Source of the DNA: RDXT01 sp033762375
GTDB lineage: Bacteria > Bacteroidota > Bacteroidia > J057
Assembly (NCBI GenBank): GCA_033762375.1
Contig: JANRLQ010000017.1
Location: 9,679 to 73,678 of the forward strand
Reading direction: 5' to 3'
DNA: 64,000 bases
Shown: positions 43,389 to 52,958 of the stretch, piece by piece
How the letters are laid out: every line of letters begins with the position of its first letter
How positions within the stretch are numbered: position 1 is the stretch's first letter
Program-made: the position numbers and the translations under genes
The notes under the pieces: model-generated
What the model was told of the DNA's origin: nothing
Seen by the model: the letters and a program-made list of their open reading frames with translations, nothing else
Databases searched by the model: none

Positions 43389-44399
43389 ATGGCAACAACA
43401 ATCCCCCATACGATGCGGGTGGTCCGGCTCCGGGCTTTTGGCGAACCCGTGACGGTCGAGGAGGCCGAGGTACCTCGGCCAGGGCCTGGTCAGGTGCTGA
43501 TCCGCATGGCCGCAGCTCCGATCAATCCCTCTGACCTGGCTATTTTGCAGGGGACTTATACCAAGTTTGCGAAGCCACTCCCTGCCATTGCCGGCCTGGA
43601 GGGCAGCGGGACCGTGGTAGCTGCCGGAGCAGGCGTATTGCCCCGCATCTTTGCCGGACGCCGGGTAGCCTGCGCCGCGCCTGAGCAGGGGGGCGGTACC
43701 TGGGCTGAGTATATGGTCACCCAGGCGGCCCGCTGCATACCGCTCCTGCCACAGGTAAGCCATGAGGCGGGGGCCATGATGCTCGTCAATCCGCTCACCT
43801 CCATGGCCTTTATCAGCATCGCCCGGCAGGAAAAACATGCTGCCATCGTTAATACGGCTGCCGCCAGTGCCCTGGGGCAGATGATCACCCGCCTGGGCCT
43901 GCGATATGGGATTCCGGTGATCTCCGTCGTGCGGCGGACTGAGCAGGCTGATCTGCTGCGGCGACAGGGGTTTGTGCATGTGGTGGACAGCAGCCAGCCG
44001 GGATTTGAGGAGACCCTGCGCACGCTGACCCATACCCTACGGGCTACGCTGCTGCTGGACGCCATAGCAGGTGAAAGCACAGGCCAACTGGCGGCAGCAG
44101 CTCCCTACGGAAGCAAAATATTGCTATATGGCGCACTCTCCGGCCAGCCGGCAAGGGTCGAGGCCTGGCATTTCCTCTCTGAAGCCAAACGGCTGGAGGG
44201 GTTTCATCTCGCCAACTGGCTCCAGCAAAAAAACCTCGCAGCAACTTTTGCGCTTGCCATGCAGGTGCAGCGGTTGCTGGGCTCGGACCTTCAGTCTCAG
44301 GTGCAGCGGCGTTTCCCGATCAGCCAGGCCCAGGAGGCCGTAACCTGGTACTCGACCAACATGAGTACCGGCAAAGTACTCCTGATACCAGATGCATGA
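43389..44399 (+). CDS. Medium-chain zinc-less dehydrogenase/quinone oxidoreductase-like
   Basis: 336 residues of the MDR superfamily. GroES-like domain (1-~130; PGPGQVLIRMAAAPINPSDLAILQG and LEGSGTVVAAG) and a Rossmann domain (NTAAASALGQMITRLGLRYG, RRTEQADLLRRQGF). Cysteine ligands for a structural zinc are absent, so it belongs with enoyl/quinone reductases using NADPH. Substrate unknown. The TACCTTTA box near 43360 may be its -7 element. Confidence 0.88.
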   Translation: MATTIPHTMRVVRLRAFGEPVTVEEAEVPRPGPGQVLIRMAAAPINPSDLAILQGTYTKFAKPLPAIAGLEGSGTVVAAGAGVLPRIFAGRRVACAAPEQGGGTWAEYMVTQAARCIPLLPQVSHEAGAMMLVNPLTSMAFISIARQEKHAAIVNTAAASALGQMITRLGLRYGIPVISVVRRTEQADLLRRQGFVHVVDSSQPGFEETLRTLTHTLRATLLLDAIAGESTGQLAAAAPYGSKILLYGALSGQPARVEAWHFLSEAKRLEGFHLANWLQQKNLAATFALAMQVQRLLGSDLQSQVQRRFPISQAQEAVTWYSTNMSTGKVLLIPDA

Positions 44400-44565
44400 G
44401 AGACGAATGCCTGAAGGGCCTTTTTCTTACCTGAAAGGTCGGGAATTCCCCCTGAGAGGGTTCGTTTTGAGGATAAAACCGTGCAACATAACCCCGATCC
44501 CTACGTTAAATGAAACGGCTCTGGTTTTTGCCGGGGCCTGATCAGACCTTCTACCGGATTATTGG

Positions 44566-45075
44566 ATGTCATTTTTCACGCTCACAGGCAGTATCCTGCT
44601 GTCAGATATTATGCCGCTGGCACTCACCCTGCCGCCGGACGACAAACTGCTGGCTTATGTTGCCATTGCTTCGGTAGCAGCTGTTAAATTTCTGGTAGCC
44701 ATCCTGATTGCCATTGCCAAACCTGAATTTGCTTTCTGGGAAATCATGCTTTCAGCTGGTGGGGGAGCCCTGGTCGGCAATGTGGTTTATACCTATTTTG
44801 GGACTGGTATCCGGAATCTGCTGGGCCGGTATTTGCCCAAGAAAAAATCCATGCCTTTTGCCCGCCGCCGCAAAATTTTTGTTCTCTGGAAACGCTATGG
44901 GCTGCTGGGCATTGCTTTTATGGCCCCGCTGATTTCACCGATGGCCAGTATCGGGATTGCCCTTTCTTTCCAGGAAAACCCCGGACGGATCCTCAAATAT
45001 ATGACTATCAGCATTTTAGGCTGGACGGTGGTGCTGTCTGCGTTTAAACAGATTGTATTGAACCTGATTGCCTGA
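44566..45075 (+). CDS. Small integral membrane protein, function unknown
   Basis: 169 residues with about four membrane segments (LLAYVAIASVAAVKFLVAILIAIA; MLSAGGGALVGNVVYTYF; LLGIAFMAPLISPMASIGIAL; MTISILGWTVVLSAF). A basic cytoplasmic stretch (PKKKSMPFARRRK) separates the halves. The layout recalls small COG2426-type membrane proteins, but no motif settles it. Monocistronic. Confidence 0.65.
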   Translation: MSFFTLTGSILLSDIMPLALTLPPDDKLLAYVAIASVAAVKFLVAILIAIAKPEFAFWEIMLSAGGGALVGNVVYTYFGTGIRNLLGRYLPKKKSMPFARRRKIFVLWKRYGLLGIAFMAPLISPMASIGIALSFQENPGRILKYMTISILGWTVVLSAFKQIVLNLIA

Positions 45076-45123
45076 GGGGGATGGGAGATTGGGGTTATGA
45101 GTTATGGGTTATACATGGATATA

Positions 45124-45150
45124 TAAAAAGCCCCGGTACAAGCCGGGGCT
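45124..45150 (-). terminator. Terminator of glpK
   Basis: On the minus strand AGCCCCGG / CCGGGGCT (plus 45129-45150, six-base loop) is followed by a run of T (plus-strand A run 45125-45129). It lies 28 nt past the glpK stop. Confidence 0.88.
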
Positions 45151-45177
45151 GTTGGTTGACAAACGTGTATAGGGTGA

Positions 45178-46671
45178 TCAGGATTCCCAGTCCATGGTAC
45201 GCTGGACGGCTTTTTTCCATTTGTTGTACCGTTTTTCGCGGTTTTCTTCGGACATGGCAGGGGTAAATCCGGCATCTACGCGCCAGTTGCTGGTGATTTC
45301 TTCCATTTTCCAGTATCCTACCGCCAATCCGGCGAGATAGGCAGCCCCGAGGGCGGTGGTTTCAGTGACCTTCGGCCGCTCGACAGGGATATTGAGAATA
45401 TCAGACTGGAACTGCATGAGGAGGTTATTGGCGGAGGCACCGCCATCCACCCGCAGCCGACGGATCGGTGCGCCTGCATCTTGTGCCATGGCTTCCAGTA
45501 CATCCCGTGTCTGGTAGGCCAGGGACTCGAGGGTGGCGCGGATGACGTGTCCTTTGTTGGTGCCGCGGGTCAGCCCAAAGATTGCTCCACGCGCATACAT
45601 GTCCCAGTACGGGGCTCCCAGCCCCGCAAAGGCCGGGACAACATATACCCCGCCATTGTCAGGAACTTTTAAGGCATAAAACTCAGAGTCAGGGGCCTCG
45701 TCCAGCAGTTTCAGTCCATCCCGGAGCCACTGAATGGCTGCTCCCGCGATAAAAATACTGCCTTCAAGCACATAATTGACCCTGCCGCCCAGCCCCCAGG
45801 CGAGGCTGGTCACGAGCCCATTGTGTGACTGGACGAGTTCTTCGCCGGTATTCATCAGCATAAAGCAGCCTGTGCCGTACGTGTTTTTGACCATACCCGG
45901 CTCAAAACAAGCCTGTCCAAACAATGCCGCCTGCTGGTCACCGGCCACTCCACAGATCGGGATGCTCACTCCCTCAAACCACTCCGGTGATGTCTGCCCA
46001 AAGTCGCCGCTGGAGTCGCGCACCTCTGGGAGCATCTCTGCCGGGATGTCGAGCTCACGCAGCATCCGGGCATCCCAGTCCAGCTCCCGGATATTGTAAA
46101 GCAGGGTGCGGGAGGCATTGGAGTAATCCGTCGCATGCACGGCTCCTCCGGTGAGGTTCCAGATCAGCCAGGTATCAATCGTGCCGAAGAGGAGCCGGTC
46201 GGGTTTGATGTCGGGATTGTTGAGGGCGATATGGTCCAGGAGCCACTTGATTTTGGTCCCTGAAAAATATGCGTCCGCTACCAGTCCGGTTTCCCGCCGG
46301 ATATAGTCTTCCAATCCCCTGTTTTTCAGATCAGCACAAATATCAGCTGTGCGCCGGTCCTGCCACACGATGGCATGATGTACGGGGGCACCTGTCTCCC
46401 GGTCCCATACCACGGTGGTCTCCCGCTGGTTGGTGATGCCGATAGCGGCAATCTGATCGGCACCGATCCCGGTCTGGAGCAGTACCTGACGCGCGACGGC
46501 TACCTGGGTCTGGAGTATCTCCATGGCATCGTGTTCGACCCAGCCGGGTTTCGGAAAAAATTGCGTAAATTCCTTCTGGGCTATCCCCACGATGTGGTGC
46601 TGCTTGTCAAAAAGTATCGCACGGGAGCTGGTAGTCCCCTGGTCCAGCGCGAGAATGTAGGTGTCCTTCAT
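45178..46671 (-). CDS. glpK: Glycerol kinase
   Basis: 497 residues, standard length. LALDQGTTSSRAILFD is the FGGY ATP-binding start; QRETTVVWDRETG and VSIPICGVAGDQQAALFGQ are diagnostic of GlpK. It phosphorylates glycerol to glycerol 3-phosphate for lipid synthesis and catabolism. No glpF or glpD lies in the window. The membrane glycosyltransferase-like gene is 38 nt upstream on the same strand. Confidence 0.97.
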   Translation of the reverse strand: MKDTYILALDQGTTSSRAILFDKQHHIVGIAQKEFTQFFPKPGWVEHDAMEILQTQVAVARQVLLQTGIGADQIAAIGITNQRETTVVWDRETGAPVHHAIVWQDRRTADICADLKNRGLEDYIRRETGLVADAYFSGTKIKWLLDHIALNNPDIKPDRLLFGTIDTWLIWNLTGGAVHATDYSNASRTLLYNIRELDWDARMLRELDIPAEMLPEVRDSSGDFGQTSPEWFEGVSIPICGVAGDQQAALFGQACFEPGMVKNTYGTGCFMLMNTGEELVQSHNGLVTSLAWGLGGRVNYVLEGSIFIAGAAIQWLRDGLKLLDEAPDSEFYALKVPDNGGVYVVPAFAGLGAPYWDMYARGAIFGLTRGTNKGHVIRATLESLAYQTRDVLEAMAQDAGAPIRRLRVDGGASANNLLMQFQSDILNIPVERPKVTETTALGAAYLAGLAVGYWKMEEITSNWRVDAGFTPAMSEENREKRYNKWKKAVQRTMDWES

Positions 46672-46709
46672 AACCTTAATTTCCGAACAATCTAAGCAAC
46701 TGCTTCCGG

Positions 46710-47984
46710 TCAGTCAATAGTTGACGGCAGATTATCAAGAGAATCCCGAAGTTGGAGGTACTGGCGGGCCATATCGTACCGTTCAAAGTCCGGCACGGGA
46801 GGATGTGCACCGGTGAGGATGCTGCGGGTCAGGACCAGGGGATCAGGGCTCTGGTGCATGGGAGGCCACAAATAGTAGGCAAGTCCGCCTTTGTAGGCTT
46901 TTTGGGTGTGGAAGGCCCGGGCTGCCGGGAGGTGCAGCGCGAGTTGCCAGGCCAGCAGGTATCCGAGCGGAAAACTCAGCGGAAGGCATATCCTGACGGC
47001 CCGGCGCAGTCCCGGGGTCAGCATGAGAAGTCCCTGCTGAAGCCCGGTAGCAGCGGGCAGGGCCAGCATCAGATACGGCAGCAGGTAAAATACATAGGCA
47101 TCCGTGACCGGGTACCGGGCCGCAAATCCAGCCATGGGCAACCCGGCCAGCAACATCAGGATCAGCCGGGGACGATGTGCCTGCCACAGCCGCACCATCC
47201 CGATCACAACCGGGACCAGCAGCAGGTGCAGGTTATAAACCAGATAACCGATCCCCAGGAGCACACCCTGCCCGACAGAAGCCAGGTTCAGGCCCAGGGC
47301 CTGGGTTTGAAACTGGTTGTCCACCAGCACTGCCGCAGCTGTATGAAGCCTCCAAAGCCAGGGCGGGAGCCACAACAAGGCACCTATTCCGAGCAGCAGG
47401 GCAGCAGCCCCTGTCTGTTGTAGCCATGAGCGGTCACGGCGGGTGAGCAGGTACCAGCCGAATGCCGGGATGAGCAGGATATTCTGAATATGCACCCACA
47501 GTGAAATTCCTAACCAAAAACCTGCCTCAGCAGTCCGTCGCCCGGTACCCGCCTGTACATCCTGAAACATCGGGCGTAAGGCCCGCAGCGTCCACCAGGC
47601 CCAGCATGCATACACTTCAATGCTCACCGCCTGCCGCCACCAGGTAAACCCCAGGGCGATACATACCACTGTCAGCAAGGCTGAGGATGTATCACAAGCC
47701 AGACGGAGGATCTGATACAACTCGACCAGGGCCAGCAGGGCCCAACCGACTGACATCCACCCCAATATCTGCACCGGATCTATCCCAGGCAATAGCTTGA
47801 TCATCAAAGCATTGATATTGTGACAGAGGAAATGACTGGTGGCATTGGTCGAAAAATCAAACCCCAACTGCCCATAATACACAAATCCGATCCCATCCCC
47901 CCACCCGGGGTGCGGGCTGCGGGTGAAGGCATACAACAGGGCAATACCTCCGAAGACTCCGTACGTAACCAAATACCGGCGCAT
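46710..47984 (-). CDS. Polytopic membrane protein (DUF2723/PMT-like)
   Basis: 424 residues with about ten membrane helices. The first loop SPHPGWGDGIGFVYYG resembles the GD-containing extracytoplasmic loop of DUF2723 and other GT-C glycosyltransferases; WWRQAVSIEVYACWAWWTLRAL resembles a second conserved segment. It probably uses a polyprenyl-phosphate sugar on the periplasmic side, but acceptor and donor are unknown. Confidence 0.7.
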   Translation of the reverse strand: MRRYLVTYGVFGGIALLYAFTRSPHPGWGDGIGFVYYGQLGFDFSTNATSHFLCHNINALMIKLLPGIDPVQILGWMSVGWALLALVELYQILRLACDTSSALLTVVCIALGFTWWRQAVSIEVYACWAWWTLRALRPMFQDVQAGTGRRTAEAGFWLGISLWVHIQNILLIPAFGWYLLTRRDRSWLQQTGAAALLLGIGALLWLPPWLWRLHTAAAVLVDNQFQTQALGLNLASVGQGVLLGIGYLVYNLHLLLVPVVIGMVRLWQAHRPRLILMLLAGLPMAGFAARYPVTDAYVFYLLPYLMLALPAATGLQQGLLMLTPGLRRAVRICLPLSFPLGYLLAWQLALHLPAARAFHTQKAYKGGLAYYLWPPMHQSPDPLVLTRSILTGAHPPVPDFERYDMARQYLQLRDSLDNLPSTID

Positions 47985-48076
47985 GGCACAAAAATGAACA
48001 GGAAAAAAGGAGAAGGAACATCCGGAGATACTCCCACAAATTGTGGAAAAGTTTAGCTAAAAAAATTGCACTTGTA

Positions 48077-48108
48077 TTTGGGATAAATTAAACAAAATGC
48101 TAATATTG
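48077..48108 (+). promoter_or_regulatory. Promoter of the VOC protein gene
   Basis: TTTG at 48077-48080, a 20-nt spacer and TAATATTG at 48101-48108, 26 nt before the start codon. A small dyad CTAA-tattg-TTAG covers the -7 element. Confidence 0.6.
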
Positions 48109-48133
48109 TTAGACAAAATCTAATACCCCATTT

Positions 48134-48562
48134 ATGCCAGCGCTCAACCCTTACCTCAATTTTGACGGAACCACCGAGGCCGCTTTTACCTTTTACAAGG
48201 AAGTATTTGGTGGCGAATTTAGTTTTTTCTCCCGGATGGGCGAAACACCTGATGGTGCAAACCTCCCGGCTGACGAACAGCAGCGGATCATGCACGTGGC
48301 GCTTCCGATTGGCCCCAACCATGTGCTGATGGGCAGCGACACCCTGCCCTCAGCGGGCCATGTCCTCCAACCTGGCAATAATAACTACGTCATGCTCTCC
48401 CCTGACAGTGAGGCTGATACCCAGCGCCTGTACGACTTGCTCTCAGCAGGTGGTGTGATTGAGGCCCCTTTGGAAAAAACGTTCTGGAATGCCTGGTTTG
48501 CCTCGTTCAGGGATCAGTTTGGGACAGCCTGGATGATTAATTACGACATACCCCAGGCCTGA
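48134..48562 (+). CDS. VOC-family protein (PhnB/glyoxalase-like)
   Basis: 142 residues. LNPYLNFDGTTEAAFTFYKEVFGGE is the typical PhnB-like start; IMHVALPIGPNHVLMGSD and the C-terminal FWNAWFASFRDQFGTAWMINYD complete the paired beta-alpha-beta-beta-beta modules. Such proteins are often metal-dependent or resistance-like, and this subgroup is mostly uncharacterised. Confidence 0.92.
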   Translation: MPALNPYLNFDGTTEAAFTFYKEVFGGEFSFFSRMGETPDGANLPADEQQRIMHVALPIGPNHVLMGSDTLPSAGHVLQPGNNNYVMLSPDSEADTQRLYDLLSAGGVIEAPLEKTFWNAWFASFRDQFGTAWMINYDIPQA

Positions 48563-48625
48563 CACGGCCTTCTGATCCGGTTCCTGACCACCTGCCATCC
48601 TGCTGCAGGTGGTCAGGAACAACCC

Positions 48626-49360
48626 TTACCGGGAGATACGCACCAGTTTTTTCCAGACTTTATCCGGGACATGCTGATAACAGTCCTCCCCCGGTTCCGG
48701 CTCGTATTCACACCGCAGGGTATACAACCACAGGGTGTCCTGCTGTACCTTATATGCGTACCAGGTCCCGCGCTGAAGGGTATCCGGGCTGAGGCGTATA
48801 TGATCAGCATACCTGTCTTCCGCCTCAAAATCCAACTGCACTTCTGCGTACCCTATACTGTCCATCCCCGTGATACGGCCATCAGGCAAGATCCCGACTG
48901 TTTTGCCGCCCATATCATACGTGCCGCCTATCAGCGTATCCAGTGCCCAGGTATAGATATCCTCAGCCGTGGAAGGCAACTTGATAAACACCACACTGTC
49001 CACCATCAGCTTGCCATTCCGGAGTTCAAGCCGATGTACAGGCTCAGGGTTATCCGGCAAGGTAAGGGCCCACCCTGACGGCAGTGCGGTGAGGACAAAC
49101 TCACCTCCCTCATGAAACCCATACCCCACAGGGATTGTGTCACCTGCCTGTCCGGAGATCAGGAGCATAGACAACTCCTCTACGACGTCATGAGCCAGCA
49201 GCGGTGAGCCGGAGGCAAGCAGGGAGTCTGCCCAGCCCTGGTGTATCCAGTAACCCGCCAACTCACGGGCATCCGCCAGCTTGGCTGAGGGAGATGAGGA
49301 TGGAGGTACACAAGCCCCTGCCAGCAGCATAAGCCCGATCAGTCCAAAACAAAACTTCAT
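48626..49360 (-). CDS. Lipoprotein, function unknown
   Basis: 244 residues. MKFCFGLIGLMLLAGAC is a lipoprotein signal (C17). The mature part is beta-rich with repeated Trp/Tyr (GTWYAYKVQQDTLWLYTLRC) and resembles lipocalin-like proteins of Bacteroidota. The start at 49360 is the ATG; 49366 is a TTG. Not assigned to a family. Confidence 0.72.
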   Translation of the reverse strand: MKFCFGLIGLMLLAGACVPPSSSPSAKLADARELAGYWIHQGWADSLLASGSPLLAHDVVEELSMLLISGQAGDTIPVGYGFHEGGEFVLTALPSGWALTLPDNPEPVHRLELRNGKLMVDSVVFIKLPSTAEDIYTWALDTLIGGTYDMGGKTVGILPDGRITGMDSIGYAEVQLDFEAEDRYADHIRLSPDTLQRGTWYAYKVQQDTLWLYTLRCEYEPEPGEDCYQHVPDKVWKKLVRISR

Positions 49361-49395
49361 ATACAAGTGGATAATTGTTGACCTAAAACCTCATA

Positions 49396-51114
49396 TTAGG
49401 GAGCTGTACTCCCCGGCACCGCTGCGATCAGCTCGCGGGTATAGTCAGACTGCGGGGCACGGTACAAGGTTTCTGCATCTGCCTGCTCTACGATCTTCCC
49501 TGCCCGCATGATCAGGATCCGGTCTGACATAAACTTCACCACGCCCAGGTCATGCGAGATAAAGATATACGACAGTCCCAACTCGGCCTGGAGCTCTTTG
49601 AGGAGGTTCAGCACCTGGGCCTGAACCGATACATCCAGGGCTGATACGGACTCATCACAGATGATCATCCGGGGCCGCAGGGCCAGGGCACGGGCGATAC
49701 AGATACGCTGCCGTTGTCCTCCTGAAAACTCATGCGGATACCGCTGATACATCTCAGGCTGAAGGCCTACCCGCACCAGCAATTCATACACCTGGTCACG
49801 CCGGGCCTGCTGGGTAGCGCCTATCTGGTGTACCGCCATAGGCTCCAGAATAGCATCTCCGATGCGCATACGCGGGTTGAGGGAGCTGTATGGATCCTGA
49901 AAAACAATCTGCATATCCCGGCGCAGCGGCCGGAGCTGCGACTGAGATAGATGGGTAATGTCTTGCCCGTCAAATCGTATCTGTCCCTGGGTCGGCTCGG
50001 TGAGCCGCAGGATGGTGCGTCCGAGGGTAGTTTTGCCACATCCAGACTCTCCCGCCAGTCCGAGGGTTTCGCCGGGGTATACATCCAGGCTCACTCCGTC
50101 CACCGCTTTGACGTGGGAGCGGACTTGTCCGGCGAGGTTACGGCGGAGGGGGTACCAGGTACGCAGGTCTTTTACTTGCAGAAGCGGGGCCTGAGACCGG
50201 AGGCTATTGAGGCGGGCCTCAAAAGCCGCAGGCGAGATCAGGGTCTCGGCAGGAGGTGTTTCGGCCTGAAAATCCTGCAACGTCAGCAATCGGGTTGGCC
50301 GGCGGTCCATCCGGGGACGGCAGGCCAGCAGGCCCCGGGTGTAGGGATGCTGCGGGTGCTGAAACAGGTCTTCGACCGGGCCGGCCTCTACTATCTGCCC
50401 TTCATGCATCACCAGTACGTCATCTGCCAGCTCCCGTACAACCCCCAGGTCGTGGGTGATAAACATCACTGACATTTGCTGCTCCTGCTGGAGCCGGCGG
50501 ATCAACCTGAGTATCTGCTTCTGTACGGTGACATCAAGCGCGGTGGTCGGCTCATCGGCGATCAGGAGTGACGGACGATTGGCGATCGCCATTGCGATCA
50601 TCACCCGCTGTTTTTGCCCCCCGGAAACCTCATGCGGGTACGCCCGGTACAAGTCCTCCACACGCGGCAACTCTACTTCCCGGAACAAATCAAGCACGGC
50701 TTCCCGTGCCTGCCGGGCACTAAGGGCCTGGTGCAGCCGCAGGGCCTCTGCTACCTGGTCTCCACACCGATATACCGGATTCAGGGCCGTCATTGGCTCC
50801 TGAAAAATCATCGCCAGTTCATTGCCCCGATATCGCTGCATCTCACGGGGCGGGAGGGTCAGCAAGTCCACCACAGCGCCCGTTCGGTTTCGAAACCAGG
50901 CCTGCCCCGCTGACACCTGTCCCGGTGGCTGGATAAGGCGCATCAGCGAAAGGGATGTCACCGATTTGCCACTGCCGGACTCCCCTACAATGCCCACCAC
51001 CGAGGCTTTTTTAACCTGAAAGCTGATATTGCGTACAGCTACCACATGGGCATCACGACTCCGGAACTCCGTCGTGAGGCCCTGCACCTGAAGCAGCATC
51101 GAGGGATCGGTCAT
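49396..51114 (-). CDS. Fused dual-ATPase oligopeptide/nickel-type ABC transporter protein
   Basis: 572 residues holding two complete ABC ATPases (OppD-like then OppF-like). Each has Walker A (GESGSGKSV and GESGCGKTT), signature (VSGGQKQR and FSGGQRQR), Walker B and an oligopeptide C-terminal extension (HPQHPYTRGLLACRP; RAPQSDYTRELIAAVPG). It energises uptake of peptides or similar solutes; the permeases and binding protein are not adjacent. The start at 51114 (MTDPSMLLQV) is chosen over a longer frame that runs into the divergent rhomboid region. Confidence 0.93.
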   Translation of the reverse strand: MTDPSMLLQVQGLTTEFRSRDAHVVAVRNISFQVKKASVVGIVGESGSGKSVTSLSLMRLIQPPGQVSAGQAWFRNRTGAVVDLLTLPPREMQRYRGNELAMIFQEPMTALNPVYRCGDQVAEALRLHQALSARQAREAVLDLFREVELPRVEDLYRAYPHEVSGGQKQRVMIAMAIANRPSLLIADEPTTALDVTVQKQILRLIRRLQQEQQMSVMFITHDLGVVRELADDVLVMHEGQIVEAGPVEDLFQHPQHPYTRGLLACRPRMDRRPTRLLTLQDFQAETPPAETLISPAAFEARLNSLRSQAPLLQVKDLRTWYPLRRNLAGQVRSHVKAVDGVSLDVYPGETLGLAGESGCGKTTLGRTILRLTEPTQGQIRFDGQDITHLSQSQLRPLRRDMQIVFQDPYSSLNPRMRIGDAILEPMAVHQIGATQQARRDQVYELLVRVGLQPEMYQRYPHEFSGGQRQRICIARALALRPRMIICDESVSALDVSVQAQVLNLLKELQAELGLSYIFISHDLGVVKFMSDRILIMRAGKIVEQADAETLYRAPQSDYTRELIAAVPGSTAP

Positions 51115-51199
51115 AGCTGAGTTTTCTGCTGGCGAAAGGTACGGGAGCCTGCTCAAAAAAGAAAGTTTTCGCCCGGACGGATTGTTATTATTGCCCGAC

Positions 51200-51904
51200 A
51201 TGCCAGAAGATTCTCCCCGCCCCAACCCGTTTCAGACCCTGTACCGAATAACCGGTCCCACCCTGTGGCTTGGCTCCCTGATGATCGTTGTTTTTGGAGT
51301 CATGCAATACCTGGCCCTTGAACCCGGACCCTGGGGCATATATCCGCGCAGTTGGCAGGGACTGACCGGCATCCTGACTGCCCCGTTGGTACATGGTGAC
51401 CGCAATCACCTGATCTCCAACCTCATCCCGATGATTGTATTGGGTGGTGGACTGCGGTATTTTTATCCGAAACTTCATACACCCGTATGGGTATATGCCT
51501 GGCTGGCGACAGGTCTGTGGGTATGGGCCGGCGCCCGCACCAGCCAGCACATCGGGGCCAGCGGAGTTGTATATGCCCTGGCTTTTTTCCTGTTTTTTAG
51601 TGGCGTATTCCGGCGGGATGTACGCTCACTTTCCCTGGCACTGGCGGTAGCCTTATTTTATGGCAGCATGGTCTGGGGAGTATTACCCGTAGAAGCTGGA
51701 ATTTCCTGGGAATCTCATCTGTTTGGGGCCATCTCCGGCACTTTTATGGCCTGGTTTTACCGGCGGACAGATATTACCCCGCGTAAGACCTATGCCTGGG
51801 AACAAGAACCCGACCATAGCCCGGACGATGATACTGCCGCCTGGAACTATAAGGCCCGTCATCAACCCCCGGAAGGATTTTCGCACCCGGAAGATGTGGT
51901 GTGA
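51200..51904 (+). CDS. Rhomboid-family intramembrane protease, second copy
   Basis: 234 residues, six membrane helices. LVHGDRNHLISNLIPM, serine in HIGASGVVYAL (S121) and histidine in SWESHLFGAISG (H173) make the catalytic pair. A hydrophilic C-terminal tail (~45 residues) is unlike the copy at 10150. The ATG at 51200 is preferred over the upstream TTG. It is divergent from the ABC ATPase with 85 nt between starts. Confidence 0.9.
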   Translation: MPEDSPRPNPFQTLYRITGPTLWLGSLMIVVFGVMQYLALEPGPWGIYPRSWQGLTGILTAPLVHGDRNHLISNLIPMIVLGGGLRYFYPKLHTPVWVYAWLATGLWVWAGARTSQHIGASGVVYALAFFLFFSGVFRRDVRSLSLALAVALFYGSMVWGVLPVEAGISWESHLFGAISGTFMAWFYRRTDITPRKTYAWEQEPDHSPDDDTAAWNYKARHQPPEGFSHPEDVV

Positions 51905-51948
51905 ATAAACCAGAATCGCCTGTCAGGCCAGCAATACGTGTTGCCAGC

Positions 51949-52869
51949 TCAACCGCCTGATGTATTGATAAGCGCCTCTACCTCGGCTTCCTCCATACCA
52001 GCCACAGATGCGATCTGCGCAAGGCTCATCCCCATCGCATGCAGGCGGCGGATCATACCATGCTGGGCGGTGCGGGCTTCCTCAGCCTGCTGCCGGGCGT
52101 CCTCCTCCCGCTGGAGCGCAGCGGCCAGGAGTTCGTCTTTTTTGTGAAACTCATTCAGCACCTCGTCTTCAAGATCCATCTCCTCCTCGATCTTCGGATG
52201 CTGAAGGGCCTTGTGCAGCCGACGGATCACGGGACGATATACCTCGGGAAAATCCTCCTCCGACAAGGCCAGAATATGCCCCTTCGCATCTGTCTGTGAT
52301 GACTGGTCAAAAATACTCAGAAACCGCTCCAGCACCGTCCGACGCTGCCCCCTGAGGTGCTCAGCCTGGATCACCGTCGCATCGTGCGTCAGGGCCTCGA
52401 TAAACGGATGCCGCCCGGTCGGCGCCTGTGTGGCTCCATCTGTATACTCCCGGCTCACCCGGATCACCGGCACTTTTTCGGTGGTGAAGGACTCCGCCAG
52501 GATATACACCGGATAGATCGGCAGCGGCGATCCGCCGGGACCTATATGCTGCGGATTCTGGTACTGCTTGCCCAGATAACTCCGGAACCGCATCAGCTGG
52601 TGGTGGTACTTGGCCTTCTGGAGCTCGATCAGCACCACCCGGCGTTGCCCATCGGCCTGCCGGATACGGGCATTAAAGTCCATGCGGGTGACCGTGATAC
52701 CCGCCTCGCCGCCGAGTTTGCGGCTGTACTCTGTGGGGCTGAAGATCAACTCCTCCACCTCCTCTCCCAGCACGGCGCTCAGAAACAGCCGCGCCACCCG
52801 GTTGTCCTCCATCATGTACCGGAAGACTACATCGTAGAGCGGGTTCGCGATATGGGTAAGGGTACTCAC
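51949..52869 (-). CDS. Rpn/PD-(D/E)XK nuclease family protein 2
   Basis: 306 residues. NPLYDVVFRYMMEDNRVARLFLSAVLGEEV split over the N-terminus is the Rpn/transposase_31-like start; the catalytic aspartate is in RMDFNARI and E-x-Q in RVVLIELQKAKYHHQLMRF. The C-terminal region is a charged helical stretch (LQREEDARQQAEEARTAQ), then LHAMGMSLAQIASVAGMEEAEVEAL, a repeat-like motif also seen at the end of protein 1. The role is probably the same as its paralogue, perhaps genome defence or recombination. Confidence 0.87.
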   Translation of the reverse strand: MSTLTHIANPLYDVVFRYMMEDNRVARLFLSAVLGEEVEELIFSPTEYSRKLGGEAGITVTRMDFNARIRQADGQRRVVLIELQKAKYHHQLMRFRSYLGKQYQNPQHIGPGGSPLPIYPVYILAESFTTEKVPVIRVSREYTDGATQAPTGRHPFIEALTHDATVIQAEHLRGQRRTVLERFLSIFDQSSQTDAKGHILALSEEDFPEVYRPVIRRLHKALQHPKIEEEMDLEDEVLNEFHKKDELLAAALQREEDARQQAEEARTAQHGMIRRLHAMGMSLAQIASVAGMEEAEVEALINTSGG

Positions 52870-52958
52870 GGGTTAAAGATAACGATTTCCTGCAGGGTGG
52901 GCAAGGAGGGTGAAAGACATTTCTGCTCAGCACCCACCTTGCCGCGCCAACCATTCAT

